A stretch of DNA of 42,619 bases. Source: Gluconacetobacter liquefaciens. Lineage in GTDB: Bacteria > Pseudomonadota > Alphaproteobacteria > Acetobacterales > Acetobacteraceae. A program made the translations under genes and the position numbers. Within the stretch, counting starts at the first letter, position 1. Each line of letters begins with the position of its first letter. Where the stretch lies: positions 1 through 42,619 of the forward strand of contig NZ_QQAW01000019.1 in NCBI RefSeq assembly GCF_003350405.1, read 5' to 3'. This document shows, in pieces, positions 8,833 through 17,176 of this stretch. The notes below the pieces were generated by a model that saw only the letters and a list, made by a program, of their open reading frames with translations, ran no database searches and was not told the DNA's origin.

Positions 8833-9951
8833 ATGGCCGGCGGCATGCCGCAGCGCGGCCAGCAGAGGCGGGAGAGCGAGCGTCTGCGCCTCGACCCCTT
8901 CGTGATCGCGGGTGGCGATGCCAGCCCCCGCGACCAGCGTGACCTGATGGAGCGGCCGTTCTTCTCGCTTTCCAAGGCAAAGCGCGTTGCCCCGATCCTC
9001 TACGAGGCCGGCGGCCAGAGGGTCGAGATACATGGCTTGGCCGAACACGGCATGGCGACGATATGGGACGCCGACGTGCTGATCTGGGCCGCTTCGCAGA
9101 TTGTCGAGGCCGAGAATGGCGGTCTCAGGACGTCGCGCTTCCTGCGTTTCACCCCATACCAGCTTCTGATGGCCGTGGGTCGTGCCACGGGCGCACGGGA
9201 TTATCGCCTGCTCAAGGCCGCATTCGCCCGGCTGCAATCGACCGTGATCCGTACCACCATCCGTAACGGCGAGCATTGGCGCCGGCATCAGTTCTCCTGG
9301 ATCAACGAATGGGAGGAACGGACGACCTGCGACGGCCGTGTTGAGGGCATGGAGTGCGTTCTGCCGGACTGGTTCTATCGCGGCGTCATCGACCGCTCGC
9401 TGGTCCTGACCATCGATCCGGCCTATTTCCGCCTGACCGGTGGCATCGAACGCTGGCTCTACCGTGTCGCCCGTAAACATGCCGGGCACCAACCGCAGGG
9501 CTGGCTGTTCGAGATCGCCCATCTCCATGAAAAATCCGGCAGCCTGGCGCGTGTCTCCGATTTCGCGCTCGATCTGCGGCGCATCGCCGCCCGCCAGTCG
9601 CTCCCCGGTTATCGCCTGGCGATCCGGCGCGAAGGGCGGCGGAACCTACTGCATATTCGTCCCGTCACCTTATCCACAGTGCCTGTGGATGACGGTGTGG
9701 ACGGACACGGGATTTCGGGCGCAGGGACTATCGGGACTTCGGGCGCATTACTATCGGGATTTCAGGCGCACGAACCCCAGTTAAGTCTTTGGCCTGAAAC
9801 GCGGAATCGCGCTCCTAACTTAGAGTCTAACTTAGAATCTAACTTTTTGATGTTGGGGCGGCCGGATACCGACCGTGGTACCGGTGCCGCTGACAGGTCG
9901 CATGATCCTCACGCGTGTGGTCTTTCTCCCATGCCGGGAGACGGGCCATGA
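8833..9951 (+). CDS. repA: Replication initiator protein A (RepA-like)
   Basis: This 372-residue protein matches the replication initiator A proteins of trb-type ICEs and alphaproteobacterial plasmids. Typical segments are RPFFSLSKAKRVAPILYEAG, SRFLRFTPYQLLMAVGRATG and LTGGIERWLYRVARKHAG. It should bind iterons and start replication of the circular form. The conserved part ends near residue 285. The remaining about 85 residues are low-complexity, and their DNA carries DnaA-box-like and iteron-like sequences, so the tail may be a by-product of an embedded origin. It overlaps the next gene by ATGA. A parA gene often follows repA in this family but is absent here. Confidence 0.85.
   Translation: MAGGMPQRGQQRRESERLRLDPFVIAGGDASPRDQRDLMERPFFSLSKAKRVAPILYEAGGQRVEIHGLAEHGMATIWDADVLIWAASQIVEAENGGLRTSRFLRFTPYQLLMAVGRATGARDYRLLKAAFARLQSTVIRTTIRNGEHWRRHQFSWINEWEERTTCDGRVEGMECVLPDWFYRGVIDRSLVLTIDPAYFRLTGGIERWLYRVARKHAGHQPQGWLFEIAHLHEKSGSLARVSDFALDLRRIAARQSLPGYRLAIRREGRRNLLHIRPVTLSTVPVDDGVDGHGISGAGTIGTSGALLSGFQAHEPQLSLWPETRNRAPNLESNLESNFLMLGRPDTDRGTGAADRSHDPHACGLSPMPGDGP
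9670..9690. promoter_or_regulatory. Inverted DnaA-box pair
   Basis: TTATCCACA (9670-9678) matches the bacterial DnaA-box consensus exactly. ATCCACAG and CTGTGGAT (9672-9679 and 9683-9690) form a perfect 8-bp inverted repeat with a TGC spacer, so a second, near-consensus box faces the first. The pair lies inside repA, just upstream of three iteron-like repeats. This is the expected layout of a replication origin. Confidence 0.6.
9708..9770 (+). repeat. Three iteron-like direct repeats (putative oriV)
   Basis: Three copies of CGGGAYTTCRGGCGCA start at 9708, 9732 and 9755. The spacing of 24 and 23 bases is about two helical turns, as for iterons bound on one DNA face by a RepA protein. Copies two and three are both preceded by ACTAT. 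An AT-rich stretch with a repeated CTTAGARTCTAA motif follows at about 9818-9848 and could be the melting region. The repeats lie within the 3' end of repA. Confidence 0.6.
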
Positions 9952-10463
9952 GCAGCGCCACAACGGCCCGTGCGCGGGGCAACGCCCTGCCGTTCGCATG
10001 CGACGCATTGACCCATGTCGAACTGACCCACATCGAGAAGCGGGTCGAGAACTGGGTCAGGTTCGGCCATGAGGCTCAGGAACAGATCCTCGACCGTCGG
10101 CGCCGTATCTTTTCCTTCCGTCCCGGCAGCATCTTTGCCTTTGTCCGCTGGGCGGCCAACGATTTCGGCACGATCGCATCGCACATCGACATCCTGCGCG
10201 CCGTGGCTCCGGGAGAAGCCTGTCAGACCGTGCCGTTCGTTCGTCCGGGTGGTGAAATCCTGCTACGGGTTGCGGGCTGGCCGAAGGTCGAACAGGTGCT
10301 CCGTCATATCGATGCGGTTGAAGAGGCCGGCATCGACGCCTGCACGGTCGCGCCCGATCACTGGCGGCATGTCGGTAACCGGCTGAACGCGGGTGAGCAA
10401 CCGCGCGCCTACACGACGGCACGTCATCGGGCCTGGCTCAGACGGCAGGAGATCAGGCCATGA
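9948..10463 (+). CDS. DUF2840 conjugation-associated protein
   Basis: This 171-residue protein is of the DUF2840 family, found in the same position in many trb-type ICEs, between replication genes and the TraF-like protease. Typical segments are THVELTHIEKRVENWVRFG, RIFSFRPGSIFAFVRWAAND and FGTIASHIDILRAV. The molecular function is unknown. The start ATG overlaps the repA stop (ATGA), and its own stop overlaps the next start in the same way, so it is translated within a coupled operon. A GTG at 9915 would give a longer form but lies inside repA. Confidence 0.85.
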   Translation: MSSATTARARGNALPFACDALTHVELTHIEKRVENWVRFGHEAQEQILDRRRRIFSFRPGSIFAFVRWAANDFGTIASHIDILRAVAPGEACQTVPFVRPGGEILLRVAGWPKVEQVLRHIDAVEEAGIDACTVAPDHWRHVGNRLNAGEQPRAYTTARHRAWLRRQEIRP

Positions 10464-11065
10464 CCCGTTTCGGCTATCTCATGGCGACGTGTTTTGCGGT
10501 GATGGGCGTCGCCGTCGCGTCCATCGTCCCCGTGCCGGTGAAGCTGCTCTGGAACGCCTCCGCCAGCACGCCCCTCGGCCTCTACGACCTTACAGCGCAG
10601 AATGGGCTGAAGGTCGGTGATCTGGTCGCCGTCAGGCCACCGAAACCGCTGGCCGATTTCATGGTCAGGCGCGGCTATATCGGGCGGGGTGTGCCACTGC
10701 TCAAGCCTGTTGCAGCCCTTCCGGGGCAACAGGTGTGCCGTGTCGGCCGTACCGTCACAGTGGATGGTGTGCGGCTGGGCGAGGCGCAGGACCGTGACCG
10801 GCGCGGGCGCGCGTTGCTGGTCTGGCAGGGCTGTCGCCGCATTGAACCCGATCAGATTTTTCTCATGAACCCGTCCGTTCGCGACAGTCTGGACGGCCGC
10901 TATTTCGGCCCGCTCCCGTGCGCCGCCGTGATTGGCCGGGCGACGCCGCTCTACACCGACGCGCACGGCGACGGTCATTTCGTCTGGCACGGCCTGTTTG
11001 CTGACAGGCCGATGCCGTCCTTTCCCAACATCGCTATGGAGACTTCCCATGCCGCAGATCGGTAG
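10460..11065 (+). CDS. traF: TraF-like S26 signal peptidase
   Basis: This 201-residue protein is related to RP4 TraF, a periplasmic S26 protease that processes and cyclises the TrbC pilin. An N-terminal membrane helix (about 5-25) is followed by NASASTPLGLY, where Ser36 is the likely nucleophile. LLKPVAALPG contains Lys82, the general base. QIFLMNPSVRDSLDGRYFG is the conserved late box. The TrbC substrate is encoded at 26630 in this window, so the pilin and its maturase are both present. The gene overlaps both neighbours. Confidence 0.9.
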   Translation: MTRFGYLMATCFAVMGVAVASIVPVPVKLLWNASASTPLGLYDLTAQNGLKVGDLVAVRPPKPLADFMVRRGYIGRGVPLLKPVAALPGQQVCRVGRTVTVDGVRLGEAQDRDRRGRALLVWQGCRRIEPDQIFLMNPSVRDSLDGRYFGPLPCAAVIGRATPLYTDAHGDGHFVWHGLFADRPMPSFPNIAMETSHAADR

Positions 11066-11384
11066 CTTCACGCGCGACAAGACCGGCTTTGTCGGACGCA
11101 TTCAGACCTTCCTCGGCTCTCATGAGATCGTCATCGTGTCGGCCGAGAAATCGGACTCCGACAACGCCCCGGATTATCGCGTCCATTGCGATGACGAGGA
11201 TGGCCCGGAGATCGGTGCCGGCTGGAAACGCACGGGCGAGCGGGCCGGCGACTACGTTGCTCTGCTGATCGACGATCCGCTCCTGCCGCAACCGTTACGC
11301 GCCAATCTGTTTTGTGACGGCAGCAATGGCGGTCTCTGGTCGTTGCACTGGAGCCGCCCCCACAAGCGCGATGGACGGGACTGA
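11049..11384 (+). CDS. DUF736 protein
   Basis: This 111-residue protein is of the DUF736 family, beginning MPQIGSFTRDKTGFVGRIQT and containing PDYRVHCDDEDGPEIGAGWKR. DUF736 genes are standard members of this ICE block between TraF and the lytic transglycosylase. Their function is not established. The ATG at 11049 lies within the end of traF (17-base overlap) behind GGAGAC. There is no signal peptide and the protein should be cytoplasmic. Confidence 0.87.
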   Translation: MPQIGSFTRDKTGFVGRIQTFLGSHEIVIVSAEKSDSDNAPDYRVHCDDEDGPEIGAGWKRTGERAGDYVALLIDDPLLPQPLRANLFCDGSNGGLWSLHWSRPHKRDGRD

Positions 11385-11388
11385 TACC

Positions 11389-12042
11389 ATGCGCAATCAG
11401 ACCCGGATTACGTGTCTGCTGGCAGCGGGGTGTCTCGTTTCCATGGCGCCGGTCGCTGTATCGGCGCAGACAATCGCCGTCCCGTATGCCGCCGAGGTCG
11501 CTGAGGCTGCGCGGCGTTTCGACATTCCGGCGACATGGATCAGGGCCGTCATGGGCGCCGAGAGTGCAGGCGATCCGGGCGTCGTTTCATCAGCGGGGGC
11601 GATGGGGCTGATGCAGATCATGCCCGGTACATGGGCTGATCTGCGCCTCCGGCATCATCTTGGCCGCGATCCCTACGACCCGCGCGATAACATTCTGGCG
11701 GGCGCGGCCTATCTCCGCGAACTGCATGACCGTTACGGTTCGCCGGGTTTTCTCGCCGCCTATAACGCCGGTCCCGATCGCTACGAGGCGTCTCTGGCAG
11801 GGCGTCCGCTGCCGCTGGAAACACGCGCCTATGTCGCTGCCGTTGCGCCGATCATCGCAGGTGGCGGCGATGCTCCCGTCATGATCACGACGGTCGATCG
11901 GTTTGCCTGGACCCGTGCGCCGCTCTTCATCGTGCAGTCGGATCGCAATGCGGCGGGTGCGTCAGTGCGCGATATATCGGGGATCATCCCGCGATCGGAG
12001 GGTCTGTTCGTGGCCCCAGGCAGCATGGGATCGCGGCCATGA
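11389..12042 (+). CDS. Conjugative lytic transglycosylase
   Basis: This 217-residue secreted lytic transglycosylase of the SLT/VirB1 type opens peptidoglycan for assembly of the mating channel. It has a signal peptide with a hydrophobic core (about 8-25, ending VSAQ). The catalytic glutamate is in AVMGAESAGDPG (Glu at about 57). GAMGLMQIMPGTW and AYNAGP are the conserved substrate-groove motifs. The start is ATG 11389, five bases after the DUF736 stop. It is the last gene before the non-coding segment that precedes the relaxase. Confidence 0.92.
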   Translation: MRNQTRITCLLAAGCLVSMAPVAVSAQTIAVPYAAEVAEAARRFDIPATWIRAVMGAESAGDPGVVSSAGAMGLMQIMPGTWADLRLRHHLGRDPYDPRDNILAGAAYLRELHDRYGSPGFLAAYNAGPDRYEASLAGRPLPLETRAYVAAVAPIIAGGGDAPVMITTVDRFAWTRAPLFIVQSDRNAAGASVRDISGIIPRSEGLFVAPGSMGSRP

Positions 12043-12280
12043 TGACAGTGTGCAGGGCAGGGGGTGAAGGGGCGGAAAGAGGGGAGAAGAGGGAGCGCAA
12101 GATTAAAGCGGACGGCACCCCATGGGTCCGATCCGCAGGGCAAGCCCTTGTCTGCACATTGTTTTGGGTGGCACCCCCTTTGAGGGGGTATGGTGCCGCG
12201 ACAGGCGGCGAAGTCGGTTTCCGCCCCGTTTTTCGCGGCACTCCTCTCTGTTTGTGGCAGTTTCGGGCGGATCGGCGGCC
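12043..12280. other. Candidate origin of transfer upstream of the relaxase
   Basis: This is 238 bases of non-coding sequence. It contains nested inverted repeats: ACCCCCT/AGGGGGT around TTG, and GGCACC/GGTGCC enclosing the same loop (about 12170-12195). AGGGC/GCCCT is found near 12140. Spacers directly upstream of relaxase genes often carry oriT with inverted repeats next to the nick. I could not match a known nick consensus, so the assignment rests on position and repeats only. Confidence 0.4.
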
Positions 12281-14332
12281 GTGAGCGCGGGTGACGACAA
12301 CCGGTTCCGCCCGAGGCTGGGTCACATTCGCGCCGACACGGCGAAGGCTGGTCGCGCCAGGAGTTTCCTGACCAGGGTGCGGACGGTCACGCGCCAGCAG
12401 CAGGCGGCGAGCGGCGGGAGCGGACGTCCCCGAGGAGGTGGTCCCAGCCGTACGCCGAAGGGGAAGGGAAGCATCGCGTCCGGGCGTGGCGTGCGGCGCG
12501 GTCGGGGGGCAACGTTCGTGCGTGCCCGGAACCTCTCGAATGGCTGGAGCCATCGGCGACCAGGCAGTCGCCGTGTCGTCGTCAAATCCCGCTCCGTCCG
12601 CGCTGCCAGGCGGAATGGCAAGGCCGCCGCCCATCTTCGCTATATCCAGCGCGACGGCACCGCCCGCGACGGTGAGCGTGGTCGGCTCTATTCGGGGACG
12701 GAAGACCGTGCCGATGGCGATGCTTTTCTCGATCGTGGGCGTGACGACCGCCATCAGTTTCGGTTCATCGTCTCACCGGAGGATACTGGGGATCTTGCCG
12801 ATCTGACGGACTATACCCGCGACCTGATGGCGCAGGTCGAAGCCGATCTCGGCACGAAGCTCGATTGGGTGGCCGTCAACCACCATAATACCGGCCATCC
12901 GCATGTGCATGTCGTCGTCAACGGCCGTGACGAGCTGGGTGAGGATCTGGTCATCAACGGCGACTATCTTGCCAACGGCATCCGCGAACGGGCGAGCGAA
13001 CTTGTCACGCTGGAACTCGGCCCTGTCACAGAGGTCGAGCAGCGCCGCAAGCTGGTCGCCGAAATCGACCAGGATCGTTTTACCCGCATCGACCGGGCGA
13101 TGTTCGCGGAGGCCGATGGCCGGTTTCTCGATGTGCGCCACGAGCCTGATGATCCGCGCGGGCAGGCGGATCGAACGCTACGCCTGCGCCGTCTTGGCAA
13201 GCTGGGCGATATGGGGCTCGCCACGGAACATGCGCCCGGCGTGTGGGAACTGAGCGAGCTGCTGGAGCCGACGCTACGCGAGATGGGTGAGCGCGGCGAC
13301 ATCATCCGCACGATGCAGAAGGCGCTCCGGGCGGAGGGCGTCGAGCGCGACCCGATGAGCTTTGCGATCCATGATGCAGCACCAGCGACGCCGATCGTCG
13401 GTCGCGTCATCGATAAGCATCTGTCGGACGAACTGGGCGAGGAACTGACACTGGTGGTCGATGGGATCGATGGCCGCACGCATCATGTCGCGGGCATGGA
13501 CGCGGCCCGTGTCACGGAGGCACGGATCGGCAGCATTGTCGAAATTGGCCCGCCTGACAGTGCAGGCCGTCCCTCCGATCGGGCGATTGCCGGTATGGCC
13601 GAAGGAGGTATCTATCGGCCGAGCCGTCATCTGGAACAGGCCCGGTTCGAGGGGCGGGTGCCGGGCGGTGATTATGACGGTTTTGTCGCCTCCCATGTCC
13701 GGCGGCTGGAGGCCCTGCGCCGGGCCGGTATCGTCGAACGGATCGACGCCGACCAGTGGCGCATCCCTGATGATTTCGCGGCTCGTGCTGCGGCTCATGA
13801 TGCGGGGAGGGGCGGACGGGCCAGTGTCCGCATCCTGTCGTCGATCGAGCTCGACAGGCAGATCAGCGCGTATGGCGCGACTTGGCTCGACCGGCGACTG
13901 GTAGGAGGTGTTGTGTCCGATCTGGTGCCCGCCGGCTTCGGAGAACAGGTGTGCGAGGCGATGGAGCGGCGGCGGGAGCGGTTGATCGAGCAGGGAGACG
14001 CGACCCGGCGACCGGATGGACGCGTGAGCTATCGGCGTAACCTGATCGCCACACTTCAGGATCGGGAGGTTGCCCGTGTCGGGGCAGAGCTGGCGGCAAC
14101 GAAATCCGTGCCGTTTCGGGCGGTCGCTGACGGCGAGACGGTCAGTGGGATGTTCACCGGCACCGCTCAGCTATCGAGCGGGAAATTCGCCATCGTTGAG
14201 AAGTCCCATGAGTTCACGCTGGTCCCGTGGCGGCCTGTGATCGAGCGTCGACTTGGGCAGGAAGTGATGGGCGTAGTGCAGGGCGGATCGGTATCGTGGC
14301 AGTTGGGGCGAACTAAAGGGCTTGAATTGTAA
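12281..14332 (+). CDS. DUF3363-type relaxase (VirD2-like, MobP)
   Basis: This 683-residue DNA relaxase should nick oriT and pilot the strand through the channel. The GTG start at 12281 gives VSAGDDNRFRPRLGHIRAD, the usual N-terminus of the family; an upstream ATG would extend into non-coding DNA. The basic N-terminal region (about 30-115) is followed by AAHLRYIQRDG, whose Tyr121 is a candidate nucleophile. The HUH metal site is HHNTGHPHVHVVVNG (about 201-215). A long DUF3363 C-terminal half follows. It ends five bases before the stop of the convergent LysR gene, which begins cargo slot two. Partner genes for coupling and channel formation are at 20979-34954. Confidence 0.93.
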   Translation: MSAGDDNRFRPRLGHIRADTAKAGRARSFLTRVRTVTRQQQAASGGSGRPRGGGPSRTPKGKGSIASGRGVRRGRGATFVRARNLSNGWSHRRPGSRRVVVKSRSVRAARRNGKAAAHLRYIQRDGTARDGERGRLYSGTEDRADGDAFLDRGRDDRHQFRFIVSPEDTGDLADLTDYTRDLMAQVEADLGTKLDWVAVNHHNTGHPHVHVVVNGRDELGEDLVINGDYLANGIRERASELVTLELGPVTEVEQRRKLVAEIDQDRFTRIDRAMFAEADGRFLDVRHEPDDPRGQADRTLRLRRLGKLGDMGLATEHAPGVWELSELLEPTLREMGERGDIIRTMQKALRAEGVERDPMSFAIHDAAPATPIVGRVIDKHLSDELGEELTLVVDGIDGRTHHVAGMDAARVTEARIGSIVEIGPPDSAGRPSDRAIAGMAEGGIYRPSRHLEQARFEGRVPGGDYDGFVASHVRRLEALRRAGIVERIDADQWRIPDDFAARAAAHDAGRGGRASVRILSSIELDRQISAYGATWLDRRLVGGVVSDLVPAGFGEQVCEAMERRRERLIEQGDATRRPDGRVSYRRNLIATLQDREVARVGAELAATKSVPFRAVADGETVSGMFTGTAQLSSGKFAIVEKSHEFTLVPWRPVIERRLGQEVMGVVQGGSVSWQLGRTKGLEL

Positions 14333-14337
14333 CGGAT

Positions 14338-15264
14338 TCAGCCGGGGGTATTAAAAGTTGGATTTGACGATTGTGCCTCTTTAATAAGCCAATTCGCAAA
14401 AATCTGAGTTGAACCACCACTTAATCTGATCGGTTCTGGCAGGATGAGACAGAATGTCTTGGAAACCAAATTTCCCTCAGGCCAAGGCGCGATCAGACGA
14501 CCGTCCGTCAGTTCTCTCTCGACATAGAGGCGCGGCACGAGTGCAACGCCAAGGCCGGCCAATGCAGCCTCGATCAGCATTATATGTAAATCGTAACGAG
14601 CACCGATCGCGGGGTTCGTCAGTGTGATCCCGGTTTCCCGTGCATATCGTTGCCAGGCGTCCGGGTTTTGCCGTCGATGCAGGCGCGGCAAATCATCCAG
14701 TGTCGTCGCCCCATCCCTGTCCAAAAGCGTGGGATGGCAAACGGGCACCAGCACTTCATTCAGCAGGTGGTGTGTCCGCATTCCCGTCCAGGCCGGATGG
14801 TCGAAATGGATCGCGGCGTCGAAACCGCTGCCGGCAAGGACAAAGGGTTCCATCCGCTCTGCGAGATGTACCGTGACGTTTGGATGTAGTTCTTGAAACC
14901 GTCCCAATCGAGGAATGAGCCACCGCGTTGCGAAAGTCGGGATGGTGGCGATATCGAGGCTCGCGCCATCGCTGGGTTGCCCCATCAGCACCTGACTGTC
15001 TCGTTCCAAGCGGTCGAGTGTCTCGCGAACTTGAGCGGCATAGCGCTCTCCGTTCGGTAAAAGCCGAACACGATTTCCGATGCGCTCGAATAGTATGACG
15101 TCGAGGAAGGCCTCGAGCCGGGCGATCTGACGGCTGATCGCTCCTTCGGTCAGGGCTAGTTCATCCGCTGCACGGGCAAAACTGCCATGACGAGCGGCAG
15201 ATTCGAAGGCCATGAGCGCGGAGTTACTTGGTATCTTGCGGCGCATGAGCGGTTCCCGACTCAT
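14338..15264 (-). CDS. LysR-family regulator (GcvA-like)
   Basis: This is a LysR-type regulator of about 308 residues. The N-terminal winged helix, SNSALMAFESAARHGSFARA with AISRQIARLEAFL, is of the GcvA-like subgroup. A periplasmic-binding-protein-like effector domain follows. Possible starts are a TTG at 15276, ATG at 15264 (used here) and ATG at 15246; the last aligns best with typical family length. It is divergent from the EthD-like gene, so it probably controls the four-gene metabolic cluster and itself from the shared spacer. The spacer contains the palindrome ATATCGATAT (15313-15322). The inducer is unknown. Confidence 0.88.
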   Translation of the reverse strand: MSREPLMRRKIPSNSALMAFESAARHGSFARAADELALTEGAISRQIARLEAFLDVILFERIGNRVRLLPNGERYAAQVRETLDRLERDSQVLMGQPSDGASLDIATIPTFATRWLIPRLGRFQELHPNVTVHLAERMEPFVLAGSGFDAAIHFDHPAWTGMRTHHLLNEVLVPVCHPTLLDRDGATTLDDLPRLHRRQNPDAWQRYARETGITLTNPAIGARYDLHIMLIEAALAGLGVALVPRLYVERELTDGRLIAPWPEGNLVSKTFCLILPEPIRLSGGSTQIFANWLIKEAQSSNPTFNTPG

Positions 15265-15410
15265 TTCTTTGGTCAATCCCGCCGTGACATTAGGTCACTG
15301 AAGGATGATCCAATATCGATATATGTGCTGAGATTGTCCGATTACCATGACAAACAATCAACCAGAGATGTGGTCAGGCCATGTTAACGGTTCCGGTCAA
15401 GGGATATCAG
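15265..15410. promoter_or_regulatory. Divergent regulatory region, LysR gene / metabolic cluster
   Basis: This spacer of about 145 bases separates the leftward LysR gene from the rightward cluster. It holds a perfect 10-bp palindrome, ATATCGATAT (15313-15322), a plausible core of a regulator-binding site. No promoter hexamers are strong enough to call. Divergent placement is the classical LysR arrangement for activating the neighbouring operon. Confidence 0.45.
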
Positions 15411-15965
15411 ATGATCTACACGGTGGAATGCAGTTTTGCCGATCCGCGCAGCGAAGCGGAATGGAACGACTTCTACAGCTTGGACAAGTTACCGGCTTTG
15501 GTTTCGGTCAGCGGCTTTCATACGTCCCAGCGTTTCAAGGCGTTGCGCGAAGGTTGCCCTGTCTATCTTGCCATGCACTCGGTTGACGGCCTCGATGTCC
15601 TGACAAGTGAAGAGTATCGTCAGAAGGGCGGTGGCAATTTCGCGCGGTGGCAGCCCCACATTACCGACTGGCATCGCAATCTTTACGCTGGTCTTGATCG
15701 CGCTTCCTCCGTGGGGCCTGACGAGATTCTGGCGATGAGCGAGAAAGGCCCGGAATCCTTGATCCGCTTGGGCTTAGCCTTCAACGAACTGCACGCGGTC
15801 GCGTTGGAAAAATTCCCAGAATATCGATGGCTCGCCAGGTTGAAGCGCTCCCAGACGTTCGAGGCTCTGCCGACGGATATTCATCTCTATGAGCCGATGA
15901 CCGCACAGTTGGTCAATTCCGAAGATACTGTTTCCAGAAAGCCTCGGCAGGCCAGCGATGCCTAA
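15411..15965 (+). CDS. EthD-like dimeric alpha/beta-barrel protein
   Basis: This protein of about 184 residues begins MIYTVECSFADPRSEAEWND and has a repeated ferredoxin-like appearance. A second similar half starts near LGLAFNELHAVALEKFPEYR. This is the look of EthD/stress-responsive A/B-barrel proteins, which bind or transform small aromatic or quinoid compounds; the family match is tentative. The ATG at 15411 has AAGGG upstream; an ATG at 15381 would add ten residues. It overlaps the tautomerase start by eight bases. It is the first gene of a cluster likely controlled by the divergent LysR protein. Confidence 0.6.
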   Translation: MIYTVECSFADPRSEAEWNDFYSLDKLPALVSVSGFHTSQRFKALREGCPVYLAMHSVDGLDVLTSEEYRQKGGGNFARWQPHITDWHRNLYAGLDRASSVGPDEILAMSEKGPESLIRLGLAFNELHAVALEKFPEYRWLARLKRSQTFEALPTDIHLYEPMTAQLVNSEDTVSRKPRQASDA

Positions 15966-16284
15966 CGTCACGCTTTTTATATCGCAGGCCAAGATGCCGT
16001 CGGAAGAGACACTTACGACGCTCACTCAGGAATGCACAGCGCTTTGCACGGACCTCCTTGGGGCAGCATTGGACAAGGTGCATATCATCTACGTCGCCGT
16101 CCGGCCCGGTCGTGGACATCCGGTTTTTGCCGAAATTCAATTTCGGCTGGAAGTGTTTCGAACAGCTTCTGTCATGGAAAAGTTCATGGAGGAAATCGGC
16201 GACAGCATAAAGCGCAATACGGACCTTTCCGCCCGTATTCGCTGCTTTGGATATCCGACCGAAAACATTCACGCCCGCAACTGA
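15958..16284 (+). CDS. Tautomerase-superfamily protein
   Basis: This 108-residue protein starts MPNVTLFISQ, so Pro2 would become the N-terminal catalytic proline of the tautomerase (4-oxalocrotonate tautomerase/MIF) fold. AALDKVHIIYVAVRP is the typical second beta strand. Members catalyse keto-enol tautomerisation, dehalogenation or hydration in degradation of aromatic or halogenated compounds. The length is closer to the longer, MIF-like or cis-CaaD-like members than to the 62-residue 4-OT. It overlaps the upstream gene and lies 33 bases before the MBL-fold gene, so it is co-transcribed. The substrate is unknown. Confidence 0.75.
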   Translation: MPNVTLFISQAKMPSEETLTTLTQECTALCTDLLGAALDKVHIIYVAVRPGRGHPVFAEIQFRLEVFRTASVMEKFMEEIGDSIKRNTDLSARIRCFGYPTENIHARN

Positions 16285-16317
16285 ATGACTGCCAGGCGGA
16301 GAACTCAGGAGAGAATA

Positions 16318-17160
16318 ATGTCAGCTACACAATTCCCCTTCCAGCAAGTCGGAGATTTCACGATCACGGTAATCAGCGATGGCAATCTGAGCGCCAGCCT
16401 GGATCTCCTCTCGAATATCGATCCCCCGGATGCTGCGCGGATGGAAGAGGAAGCGGGGGTGAAGGACACCTCCGCCATTCATATAAACTGCTATCTGGTA
16501 CGCGGGGGTGGTCGCACGGTCCTGATTGACGCTGGCGCTGGTGGTTTCAAGCAGTGGGGAGGCCTTTTGGCATCCAATCTTCCACAGGCCGGAGTGCAGC
16601 CTTCCGGGATCGACACGATTCTGCTGACGCATGCTCATCCAGATCATGTTGCTGGGCTTTTGGATAAAAACGGGGAGGCCGTCTTTCCGAATGCCGAGCT
16701 GGTCGTCCATAAGCGAGAAATCGAGTTCTGGCAGGATGACGGCAATCTGAGCCGCGCAAGCGAGCGGGCGCGTGGGAATTTTCTCATGGCGCGTCAAATA
16801 TTCGAGAATTATCGAGACAGGTTAAGTCTTTTTGAAGGAGGCGAGGTGTCCCCCGGCCTGACCGCTGCGCCGCTTCCGGGACATACGGCGGGGCATACTG
16901 GCTATCGCCTTGAATCCGGCGGTCGAAACCTTCTGATCTGGGGAGACATCGTTCATTTCCCAGAGATTCAGATTCCACGTCCGGATGTGTCGATCGCTTT
17001 CGACCTGGACCCAATTCTCGCAGCCGAGACACGGACACGACTGCTTGACCTCGTGAGTTCTGAACGGTTGCTGATTGCTGGAATGCATCTTCGCGAACGT
17101 GGTTTTGGACACATTGAGCGAAGAGGTCAGAGTTACAGCCTTGTCTATGAGGATAAATAA
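16318..17160 (+). CDS. MBL-fold hydrolase (lactonase-like)
   Basis: This 280-residue metallo-beta-lactamase-fold enzyme has the dinuclear zinc motif HAHPDH (105-110), later PGHTAGH (about 187), WGDIVHFP (Asp about 208) and AGMHLRERG. The overall arrangement resembles AHL lactonases and related MBL hydrolases that open lactone or ester rings. ATG 16318 is preceded by CAGGAG, which decides the start over an in-frame upstream ATG. The protein has no signal peptide and should be cytoplasmic. In this cluster it may open a lactone made by tautomerase or reductase steps. Quorum quenching is an alternative. Confidence 0.85.
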   Translation: MSATQFPFQQVGDFTITVISDGNLSASLDLLSNIDPPDAARMEEEAGVKDTSAIHINCYLVRGGGRTVLIDAGAGGFKQWGGLLASNLPQAGVQPSGIDTILLTHAHPDHVAGLLDKNGEAVFPNAELVVHKREIEFWQDDGNLSRASERARGNFLMARQIFENYRDRLSLFEGGEVSPGLTAAPLPGHTAGHTGYRLESGGRNLLIWGDIVHFPEIQIPRPDVSIAFDLDPILAAETRTRLLDLVSSERLLIAGMHLRERGFGHIERRGQSYSLVYEDK

Positions 17161-17176
17161 AAGAAGGAAAAGGTAA

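Noticed and set aside
8383-9528. Minus-strand open frame of 381 codons over repA
   Set aside because: It is antisense to the AlpA-like gene and repA, both of which have clear family motifs.
9708-9770. Possible CRISPR array
   Set aside because: Only three short repeats with spacers of 7-8 bases, lying inside repA. Iterons explain them better, and no cas genes are present.
12122-12280. N-terminal extension of the relaxase frame from an upstream ATG
   Set aside because: The extension covers the repeat-rich spacer. The usual family N-terminus begins at GTG 12281.
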